This document shows, piece by piece, positions 1-5,699 of a stretch of DNA of 14,812 bases. This stretch comes from Candidatus Brocadiales bacterium (GTDB lineage Bacteria; Planctomycetota; Brocadiia; Brocadiales; Bathyanammoxibiaceae): contig JAUQZZ010000034.1 of NCBI GenBank assembly GCA_030586765.1, positions 1 to 14,812 of the forward strand, read 5' to 3'. Each line of letters opens with the position of its first letter. Positions within the stretch are counted from its first letter, which is position 1. The position numbers were made by a program, and so were the translations under genes. The notes beneath the pieces were generated by a model. That model did no database searches. It was not told where the DNA came from and was given only the letters and a program-made list of their open reading frames with translations.

Positions 1-77
1 AGGTAGAGATTATGGAGCTAAGGTCCCGTCAGGGGCAGGGGCCTAAGGCAGGGCCCCTTTAGAAGTATTAAGTTTTG

Positions 78-133
78 TGTAGCGCGGTAGCTCGCTGCCA
101 CGTTTAAACGTTGGAGCAAGCTCCAACGCTACA
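78..133. repeat. 56-bp unit of three palindromes inside terminal inverted repeats
   Basis: The ends are a perfect 7-bp inverted repeat (TGTAGCG at 78-84, CGCTACA at 127-133). Inside lie a hairpin GGTAGC-TC-GCTGCC (86-99, one G-T pair), the palindrome CGTTTAAACG (101-110) and the hairpin CGTTGGAGC-AA-GCTCCAACG (109-128). This architecture is typical of short non-coding mobile-type repeats. No second copy is seen in the window, so its family is not assigned. Confidence 0.6.
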
Positions 134-151
134 TCAAGATTAGCAATTGTA

Positions 152-175
152 GGGACAGGGCTAAAGCCCTGTCCC
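152..175. repeat. Perfect hairpin, 10-bp stem with TAAA loop
   Basis: GGGACAGGGC (152-161) pairs perfectly with GCCCTGTCCC (166-175) around TAAA. The 3' flank is AGTTAAAT rather than a U-run, so an interspersed palindromic repeat is more likely than an intrinsic terminator. Confidence 0.6.
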
Positions 176-313
176 AGTTAAATAGGAAGAGGTTATTTGG
201 TTTGGTTGTGTTTGGGACAGCATATATATGCAACACAGCTCTAGCTTACACTTATATGCCCTGCCTCTATTTTCGGAGCGGGAGATTATCCCTTTGTATC
301 CAGGACACCCCTC

Positions 314-1252
314 GTGAGGTGGCTTCAAAGACTTTCTTTTGTTGAAAATAATCTCTTATGGTTTGTGTTGGGTTTTACTGTCATAGGTTTATCCCTGCCT
401 CAAATTGGGCCCGCATTAAGGCCTTCCATTTTGCCGGTTCTTGGCTGTCTGGTGCTTTCTGTCAGCCTCACCGTTGATTTTAGAGAGATTAAGGCCGCTA
501 TTAAAGAGCCCGTCCTCATACCCCTCGCCCTATTTCTCATGTTTGTTCCCATGCCTCTTATGGGATGGGGTCTGGGGCATGCTTATAATGACAGGAATCT
601 AACGCTGGGGCAGGTCTTAATAGGGTCTGTGCCGGTAGACATCACGGCGCCTCTCCTTGTATATCTGGCAGGCGGCAGGACTGCCCTGGCCCTGACGGTT
701 ACAATTATTGCTATAGGGTTAACCCCTGTTATTACACCGACACTTCTGCTGTGGTTGGGTGGAGTTAAAGGGGTAGTTTCTATACCTTACTTGATGTTGG
801 AATTGTTCTTAATCGTAGTACTGCCTGCCGCTGTAGGAGTGTCGCTGAGGACGCTGTTTTCAAGACAACTGGAGAGATTCCAGCCCCTCTGCACAATGAT
901 GGCCTCACTCCTTTACATAGAACTCATCCTTGCTGTTGTATCGGGAAGCGCCTTGCAGATAAGGGCCTTTAATACCTACGCTTTGGCGGTGATTGGATTC
1001 CAGGTGGGCCATAATTTTTCGGGTTATCTCCTGGGCTTTATTGCCAGGTCTGTTACTAATGATATAGGCAGGATTGCACCAGTCATGTTTCTGGTGTCTA
1101 TGAAGGAATTTGGTATTGTGCCTGCTGTAGTCTTTTCTACGGGATTACCTGAAACCGCAGTAGTGCCTTCTGTATTTTTTGCTATTGTGCAGATGATAAG
1201 TGCACCCATTGCCGCAAAGATTATAAAGAGGTATTTTGCAGAGAGAAAATAG
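314..1252 (+). CDS. BASS-family (bile acid:sodium symporter-like) membrane transporter
   Basis: The 312-residue product is almost entirely hydrophobic, with about nine or ten predicted membrane helices and only short polar loops. Its overall pattern fits the bile acid:Na+ symporter / arsenite-permease-like superfamily. Recognisable parts are the middle segment around residues 105-125, with the VPVDITAPL and YLAGGRTALAL stretches, and a second glycine- and proline-bearing helix near the C terminus (MKEFGIVPAVVFSTGLPE). Such proteins move organic anions or oxyanions across the inner membrane, usually coupled to sodium. The substrate cannot be read from sequence. GTG at 314 is the only plausible start in this frame close to the hydrophobic N terminus. 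No good Shine-Dalgarno precedes it: GGGAG at 280-284 is about 30 bases away. The gene converges on the DUF429 gene with only 8 bases between stops and no obvious terminator hairpin there. Confidence 0.75.
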   Translation: MRWLQRLSFVENNLLWFVLGFTVIGLSLPQIGPALRPSILPVLGCLVLSVSLTVDFREIKAAIKEPVLIPLALFLMFVPMPLMGWGLGHAYNDRNLTLGQVLIGSVPVDITAPLLVYLAGGRTALALTVTIIAIGLTPVITPTLLLWLGGVKGVVSIPYLMLELFLIVVLPAAVGVSLRTLFSRQLERFQPLCTMMASLLYIELILAVVSGSALQIRAFNTYALAVIGFQVGHNFSGYLLGFIARSVTNDIGRIAPVMFLVSMKEFGIVPAVVFSTGLPETAVVPSVFFAIVQMISAPIAAKIIKRYFAERK

Positions 1253-1260
1253 TAATGCCC

Positions 1261-2082
1261 CTATATAGTCTTGCCCTGCCCAGTCCTTCCAAAGTCACTT
1301 CTAGGGATTACTATGTAGCCGCTCTCCATGTCACCCACCACTTCGCTCCTTTCCTCTCCCCAGTACCAGTGGTAAAGACCTATATAGGCACATATAAGCG
1401 AATCCAGGGCATCCTCATAACACTTTAACTCCCTTCCCTTGAGGAGGTCTGTATTTCTATTTAGAAGCCTTGATAATAGAGGGCTAGGCCTTAGCCTGGG
1501 TTCGAGCCTTAATAGATGTGCACGGATGTTATCCTGGAGCACTACCAGGCCCCTGCGTCGGGTTTCTACGCCCCCCTTCTTGTAAAGGATTCTCTTACTC
1601 AGGCCGAAGAGGATTACCTGGGCAGGGTGGGGATATACCTCAAAGACGGTCTTCATGCCCTTTCGCCTGGGGAGGCGGTCTATAAAGGGTTGGTGTAGAA
1701 AACCATGCCTTGAGAGTCCTTTCATTAATCTCTCACCCCTTACGCCCTGGGGAAATTTTTCTAGGTTGCAGGGATGGGCCCCAGCGCCGTATCTGCCAAA
1801 GCGACGGGTTATTTCCCTATCCACGGGTCTTGCCCCCTCCTTATTTCTTACTATAAGGGGCGCATCTATTGCTACGCAGGCCCCGCCCTGCCCATCCGTC
1901 GCTCCTTTGGAGCTAAGGAGGGCCTGGCTCATGGAAAGGATGTATTCTATAATCTCTGCGTCCCCTTGCAGCCTCTCCTGGTAGTGGACTAATACAGCCG
2001 AGTCTTTCCTTGAAAGCTCAAGCACAGAGGCGGCAGTATTATTTCTATCAGACCAGGCCAGGTCTAGTCCTATAAATCTCAT
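1261..2082 (-). CDS. DUF429 family protein, predicted RNase H-like nuclease fold
   Basis: The 273-residue protein begins with IGLDLAW (residues 4-10), the first strand of an RNase H-like fold with Asp7. It continues with AIDAPL (71-76, Asp73), FEVYPHP (147-153, Glu148) and EDALDSL (223-229, Asp224/Asp227). These acidic positions match the conserved set of DUF429 proteins, which are predicted but not proven nucleases. The biological role is unknown. Residues about 53-69 (QALLSSKGATDGQGG region) lie just before the AIDAPL strand. They are encoded by a palindromic repeat whose core also occurs inside the uvrA-family gene of this window, so this loop is probably an in-frame insertion that the fold tolerates. 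The gene is transcribed alone on the minus strand from a promoter at its very 5' end. The ATG at 2082 fits the family N terminus. Confidence 0.85.
   Translation of the reverse strand: MRFIGLDLAWSDRNNTAASVLELSRKDSAVLVHYQERLQGDAEIIEYILSMSQALLSSKGATDGQGGACVAIDAPLIVRNKEGARPVDREITRRFGRYGAGAHPCNLEKFPQGVRGERLMKGLSRHGFLHQPFIDRLPRRKGMKTVFEVYPHPAQVILFGLSKRILYKKGGVETRRRGLVVLQDNIRAHLLRLEPRLRPSPLLSRLLNRNTDLLKGRELKCYEDALDSLICAYIGLYHWYWGEERSEVVGDMESGYIVIPRSDFGRTGQGKTI
1877..1926. repeat. Palindromic repeat within the DUF429 coding region
   Basis: CAGGCCC (1877-1883) and GGGCCTG (1920-1926) form a perfect 7-bp inverted repeat. Between them is an imperfect hairpin centred near 1906, with CCGTCGCTCC on the left and GGAGCTAAGGAGG on the right. 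The core matches the uvrA-internal repeat at about 6256-6292 (CCGTCGCTCC, then TGGAGCTA, then GGAGGGCC) with only a few substitutions. The reading frame stays open through it. Confidence 0.65.
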
Positions 2083-2095
2083 AGTAATTTCTCAA

Positions 2096-2124
2096 ATTAT
2101 AAGACCCTCAGGAGGTCTGGTCAA
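2096..2124 (-). promoter_or_regulatory. Sigma70-like promoter of the DUF429 gene
   Basis: Read on the minus strand: TTGACC (plus 2119-2124) is one base from the -35 consensus, the spacer is 17 bp, and TATAAT (plus 2096-2101) is a perfect -10. The start of transcription would fall near 2089, only about 6-7 bases before the ATG. No Shine-Dalgarno would fit in that leader, so the mRNA would be almost leaderless. Confidence 0.6.
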
Positions 2125-2165
2125 CGAAAGTATCAAACTTCGGACATTATAGAAGAACTTTTTAA

Positions 2166-2252
2166 TGTCATTCTGAGCGCAGCGAAGAATCTCGCCAAGA
2201 TAGCATTGGGAAGTAAAGAACTCTAGACCCTTCGCTGAGGTTCAGGGTGACA
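2166..2252. repeat. Degenerate long inverted repeat
   Basis: The left end reads TGTCATTCTGAGCGCAGCG (2166 onward) and continues GAAGAATCT. The right end reads CTTCGCTGAGG then TTCAGGGTGACA (ending 2252), a decayed reverse complement of the left end. The outermost TGTCA/TGACA match exactly. This resembles the TGTCATTCTGAGCG-type interspersed repeats known from many environmental bacterial genomes. It lies directly upstream of the promoter at 2273. Confidence 0.55.
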
Positions 2253-2272
2253 AGGAACCCAGGGGAGAGTAT

Positions 2273-2301
2273 TTGACAGCATGGGTTTGGTATGCTATAT
2301 A
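2273..2301 (+). promoter_or_regulatory. Strong sigma70-like promoter with extended -10
   Basis: TTGACA (2273-2278) is a perfect -35, followed by a 17-bp spacer and TATATA (2296-2301). TGC directly before it (2293-2295) makes an extended -10. Transcription would start near 2308, giving a leader of about 30 bases with AGAGGGG (2325-2331) as ribosome binding site, 6 bases before the GTG start. Confidence 0.65.
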
Positions 2302-2337
2302 TAAAAAGATTTATTTCATAGATTAGAGGGGACTAAC

Positions 2338-3066
2338 GTGAGATATAGGCTATTTCTCTGTGCCGTTTTCCTGTTTATAGTTCTGTTATCCTCAGGGGGT
2401 TCGTCTCTTTGGGCCCAGGGTGGGCTCCCCGATGGTTTCCTGGGACTGGGCAAGGCAGAGGTGCATAATAAACTGGGCGAGCCCAGGTACTACTATATGG
2501 AGGAGATACCTTATAGAAGGTATTGGATGTTTCCCGTTGAAGATGTAGATAAGATGAAGGAGAGAATCTGGTCACAGCCCACATTACCTAAGGACGAGGT
2601 CTTCCCTGTAGAGAGGGATGGGAAGAAGCTCTTGTACAGGATTCAATATGCCTGGGATAAGAGGTCAGAAGTCCCCCAGGAGAAGGCAAGAAAATACTGG
2701 GTCTATCTAAAGGAAAGTCCTGTAGAGTTAAAGGACCTGGTTGCCATAGTTCCAGAATTCTCTCCAGCCCATAGGCCAGATGTCTTGACCTTCCAGCACA
2801 GACAGGTCAGCACCAATAGGGTGGTAGTAACCTTCCTGCTTCCTGAGGTCTCTGAGCTAGCGGGCGTCATTAATAGTAATTTTCAGGAGCCTGTAAAAGG
2901 CAATAGTTCCCTCTCTTATCAGGTCATCCTCTGTAATGGCGAGGAAGAGATATCCCTGAAGAGCAAGGTTTGTGAGGTTATAGTAGAAGTGGGGAGCCAG
3001 GAAATGATAGCCAGGCTAAAAAAGCCCCTGGGATTCAAGGACGTTATTAACCCCTTTTCTTCGTAG
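2338..3066 (+). CDS. Secreted protein of unknown function
   Basis: The 242-residue product has a clear Sec signal peptide: MRYR, a hydrophobic core over residues 5-18, then a small-residue stretch ending SLWA-Q, so cleavage after about residue 26 is likely. No lipobox cysteine is present. The mature part starts with a segment (about residues 30-50) containing GLGKAEVHNKLGEP, which resembles the 'G.sk.eV...lG.P' turn of small envelope proteins such as BamE/SmpA-type domains; that similarity is weak. The rest is charged and aromatic (RRYWMFP, YWVYLKES), with no catalytic motif I recognise. The GTG start is supported by a good AGAGGGG ribosome binding site and by the signal peptide starting at once. 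The next gene follows after 23 bases, so the two are probably cotranscribed. The product is expected in the periplasm or at the outer membrane. Confidence 0.7.
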   Translation: MRYRLFLCAVFLFIVLLSSGGSSLWAQGGLPDGFLGLGKAEVHNKLGEPRYYYMEEIPYRRYWMFPVEDVDKMKERIWSQPTLPKDEVFPVERDGKKLLYRIQYAWDKRSEVPQEKARKYWVYLKESPVELKDLVAIVPEFSPAHRPDVLTFQHRQVSTNRVVVTFLLPEVSELAGVINSNFQEPVKGNSSLSYQVILCNGEEEISLKSKVCEVIVEVGSQEMIARLKKPLGFKDVINPFSS

Positions 3067-3089
3067 GGTTAGAAAGGACCCAAGGTCCC

Positions 3090-3374
3090 TTGGGAAAAAG
3101 AGAATCTAAGAAGAAATCCTATGCGGTAATCTGTGGCATAGGGCTAGATAATAAAGACGGGCATAAGAGGATTACCAAGGGTGATAACTTCTACATCTTT
3201 GGTGGTTCCAAGAAGACCCACGAAAAGATGGTAGAAAAGGTTATAGAGTTTAACGAGGTAGTGAAGAAATCTGGTAAGAGACTAGAAGACCTCTCCAAGA
3301 AGGAGTACACCGACATCGTGAAAGAGGTAGGGGGCAATAAGCTAAACTGGTTCTATATGCCTCAGGTGGACTAG
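3090..3374 (+). CDS. Small hypothetical protein, TTG start
   Basis: This 94-residue, lysine-rich soluble protein has no signal peptide, membrane helix or family motif that I recognise. Its middle part (YAVICGIGLDNKDGHKRITK, then NFYIFGGSKKTHEKM) looks like a compact alpha/beta fold, and the second half is helical and charged. It is accepted as a gene because it fills the space behind the secreted-protein gene on the same strand, uses the same codon style, and has AAAGGA (3073-3078) about 11 bases before the TTG. There is no ATG or GTG in frame upstream, and the first Met inside is too late. A short GGACC-CAA-GGTCC hairpin (3076-3088) overlaps the ribosome binding site and could dampen initiation. 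Function unknown. Confidence 0.55.
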   Translation: MGKRESKKKSYAVICGIGLDNKDGHKRITKGDNFYIFGGSKKTHEKMVEKVIEFNEVVKKSGKRLEDLSKKEYTDIVKEVGGNKLNWFYMPQVD

Positions 3375-3442
3375 AGTTACTCCTCAAGGGCCTCACTTCC
3401 CGACGACTGCCGCACTAGCATATTCTTCCCCTTTCTAGGTTA

Positions 3443-3470
3443 TTGACAACCCTTGCTAAAAGATTATAGT
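3443..3470 (+). promoter_or_regulatory. Sigma70-like promoter of the ABC exporter gene
   Basis: TTGACA (3443-3448), a 16-bp spacer and TATAGT (3465-3470) make a near-consensus promoter. Transcription would start near 3477, leaving a leader of about 37 bases. The only ribosome-binding candidate is a weak AAGTGG around 3499-3504. Confidence 0.55.
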
Positions 3471-3513
3471 AAACAGGATTATCTTACTAAACCTTTGTAA
3501 GTGGTAATTCAGG

Positions 3514-5472
3514 ATGTCCTACAGAAAGATGCTTCAGGAATGTGCCAGGCTCTTTGCCTTCACCGGGCCCTACTGGAAGATGGGCCTATTGGCCCTGGCC
3601 TTCATGCTCCTTCATACCCTGGCCACAGGGGCCCAGCTTGCCCTGATAAAACCTGTCCTGGATAGGCTTTCAGAAAAGAAGGCCCAGGTAGCTCTAACTA
3701 CCCATCCTAAGCAAGGCATCACCCCTGTCCAGAATCCTCTTGAGGGGTTTACAACCGGGGCTGAGAGTGAACTCTTAAACAAGCAAGTCCTTGACACCTC
3801 AGATGAGAACCCCCTTGAGGAGTTGCAGGAGGAGATAAAGAATAGCCTTCCTGGAGGCTCTAAGCTACAAGAACTCAGGGCCTGGATTATAGGGCTTACT
3901 GGTTCCTACAGAGGGATAGGTCTCCTGGCCATAGCCATTGCCCCTGTAATTTTCGTGTCCAATTATTTCCAGAATTACCTGAAGCACTTCATAATATGGA
4001 AGGTGTATGTGGACATAAGCAATCGCCTATGTCAGAGCCTTTTACCGCAATCCTTGAGCTTCTTTGATGACAGAAAGAGTGGAGAGCTCATGTCCAGGGT
4101 GGTAAATGACTTAATGGTCACCCAGGTGGGCCTGCTGGTGCTCTTTGGTGATGTGGTGCTTCAGCCCCTGAGGTTCCTCTTAGGGCTAGCCCTGGCCATG
4201 TATTTTAGCATGAAGTTGTTTCTATTGACCCTGCTGGCCCTGCCCTTCTTCCTCTTCCCTATAGTCTTCTTTGGTAAGAAGATAAGGAGGCATGGGGAGG
4301 CTACCCTGGAGCGCATGGCCCGCATCACAGAGGCCCTCAGGGAGATGCTTTCTGGCATCCGCACGGTCAAGGCCTACAAGATGGAGGACGAGGAGAGCAA
4401 GGAGTTCCAAGAGATTAACAAGGAGTTCTTTAGAAAGAGGATGAAGGTGACCAAGGCCGTTATCCTCAGCGAGAGTACTAACGAGGGTCTTTATGCCGTG
4501 GGCCTGGGCCTCATGGTAATAATCGGTGGTTACGTGATAAGCACGGGTGATGTGGGTTTGGGGGAGCTAGGGGGATTTATAGCCGCCACCACCTTGACCT
4601 TTAGGTCCACGAAGCTCCTTTCCCGCAGTTATTCTAAGCTCCAGGAGTGCCTGGCCGGGGCCGGGCGCATCTTTGAGATATTGGACCAGGAGCCCCAGGT
4701 TAAAGACCATCCCCAGGCCGTGGAGCTGAAAGGCATGGAGAGGGATATCACTTTTAAGCAGGTCAGCTCCGCTTACAATAGTATAGAAGTGTTGAGGGAC
4801 ATAGACCTTACGGTAAAGAAGGGCCAGGTTGTAGCTATCGCAGGGGAGAGTGGTTCAGGCAAGAGCACCTTGATAAACCTTATCCCGCGTTTTTACGAAC
4901 CCACTCAGGGCACCATAGAGATAGACGGACAGGACATCAGATATGTCAAAAAGGATTCCCTTCTAGACCAGATTGCTATAGTTACCCAGCAGACCTTCCT
5001 CTTTAACCGAAGTATTGCAGAAAACATCCGCTACGGAAAGAGGAATGCCAGCCTTAAGGAAATAGAGGAGGCGGCCAGGGCCGCCTATATCCACGATTTT
5101 GTCACAGAACTGCCTAAGGGTTACGATACAGAGGTGGGGGAGCTGGGCGTGAGACTCTCAGGTGGCCAGCGCCAGCGCATAGCCATCGCCAGGGCCTTCC
5201 TGAAGAATACACCTATCCTTATCCTTGATGAGGCCACCAGTGCCCTGGACTCTGAATCGGAGAAGGGCGTGCAGGAGGCCCTCTTTAACCTCATGAAGGG
5301 AAAGACCACCTTCATCGTTGCCCACCGCCTAGCTACAGTAAGAAATTGCGATAAAATAATAGTACTAAAAGACGGCCGAATAGTAGAAACAGGCACCCAC
5401 GAAGAGCTGGTAGAGAAAGGCGGCGAATACCTGCGCCTCTACCAGGCACAGATAGAAGGAGAGCCTGCATAG
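3514..5472 (+). CDS. MsbA-like ABC exporter, fused permease and ATPase
   Basis: This 652-residue half-transporter has an N-terminal membrane domain (about residues 20-360) and a C-terminal ATPase (about 405-645). ATPase motifs are all intact: Walker A GESGSGKST (444-452), signature LSGGQ (548-552), Walker B ILILDEA (Asp572, Glu573) and the switch histidine in VAHR (His604). The family forms inner-membrane homodimers; MsbA flips lipid A core, while relatives export lipids, peptides or drugs. The protein is about 70 residues longer than typical MsbA (about 580). The excess lies between helices 1 and 2 (about residues 50-130), where a polar, acidic, proline-containing loop would face the periplasm. 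The ATG start gives a normal cytoplasmic N terminus. The 3' end has a diverged second copy 171 bp downstream. Lipid export is inferred from family likeness only. Confidence 0.88.
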   Translation: MSYRKMLQECARLFAFTGPYWKMGLLALAFMLLHTLATGAQLALIKPVLDRLSEKKAQVALTTHPKQGITPVQNPLEGFTTGAESELLNKQVLDTSDENPLEELQEEIKNSLPGGSKLQELRAWIIGLTGSYRGIGLLAIAIAPVIFVSNYFQNYLKHFIIWKVYVDISNRLCQSLLPQSLSFFDDRKSGELMSRVVNDLMVTQVGLLVLFGDVVLQPLRFLLGLALAMYFSMKLFLLTLLALPFFLFPIVFFGKKIRRHGEATLERMARITEALREMLSGIRTVKAYKMEDEESKEFQEINKEFFRKRMKVTKAVILSESTNEGLYAVGLGLMVIIGGYVISTGDVGLGELGGFIAATTLTFRSTKLLSRSYSKLQECLAGAGRIFEILDQEPQVKDHPQAVELKGMERDITFKQVSSAYNSIEVLRDIDLTVKKGQVVAIAGESGSGKSTLINLIPRFYEPTQGTIEIDGQDIRYVKKDSLLDQIAIVTQQTFLFNRSIAENIRYGKRNASLKEIEEAARAAYIHDFVTELPKGYDTEVGELGVRLSGGQRQRIAIARAFLKNTPILILDEATSALDSESEKGVQEALFNLMKGKTTFIVAHRLATVRNCDKIIVLKDGRIVETGTHEELVEKGGEYLRLYQAQIEGEPA

Positions 5473-5500
5473 TTGTAATCCTTAGATGACCGATACAGAT

Positions 5501-5580
5501 TCCTCCCCCTTGATGGGGGAGGGCAGGGTGAGGGTGAATGCCACCCTCCCCCTTCCCCCTCCCATCCAGGGAGGGGGAAG
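5501..5580. repeat. G/C-run nested palindrome repeat, copy A
   Basis: This 80-bp unit is nearly identical to copy B at 8625-8704; differences are a few substitutions and two one-base C-run indels. It contains the hairpin CCTCCCCC-TTGAT-GGGGGAGG, a middle GAGGGTG/CACCCTC stem and a C-run/G-run closing arm. The segment 5515-5534 has four G-runs with loops of 1, 2 and 3 bases, and 5544-5563 has four C-runs, so G-quadruplex formation is possible on either strand. Confidence 0.8.
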
Positions 5581-5583
5581 GTT

Positions 5584-5643
5584 AAAGGGATAGAGGAATA
5601 CCTGCGCCTCTACCAGATGCAGATGGTGGATAGTGGCAGGTAG
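5584..5643 (+). pseudogene. Remnant 3' end of an MsbA-like gene
   Basis: Read in frame from 5584, the bases give KGIEEYLRLYQMQMVDSGR and then a stop at 5641-5643. This mirrors the real C terminus of the upstream exporter (EKGGEYLRLYQAQIEGEPA, stop 5470-5472). A 21-bp stretch is identical (5425-5445 and 5596-5616); beyond it the two copies diverge but still align as codons. There is no start or upstream domain, so it is a relic of a tandem paralogue or of a tail replacement, not a gene. Confidence 0.7.
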
Positions 5644-5699
5644 TCGTAGGGCAGGTCTTTAGGTCTGGCCTCACGGACTTTCACACAGCATCTTATAAC

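Larger units (their letters stand above)
1..313. other. Gene-free region rich in palindromes
   Basis: No convincing coding region is visible in these 313 bases. From left to right it holds a decayed G/C-rich hairpin (AGGGGC at 37-42 against GCCCCT at 53-58, followed by TTT), a 56-bp multi-palindrome unit (78-133), a perfect 10-bp-stem hairpin (152-175) and a 12-bp palindrome GCATATATATGC at 220-231. The stretch just before the transporter gene (about 200-313) should hold its promoter, but no clear -35/-10 pair can be assigned. Confidence 0.7.

Noticed and set aside
1655..1984. 109-codon plus-strand open frame opposite the DUF429 gene
   Set aside because: Overlaps the conserved AIDAPL region of DUF429 on the other strand; no initiation signals or recognisable fold.
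5501..5580. Repeat copy A as an intrinsic terminator of the exporter gene
   Set aside because: Strong stems but no U-run after them, and the same unit lies behind uvrA as a repeat. A transcription effect is possible, a canonical terminator is not shown.
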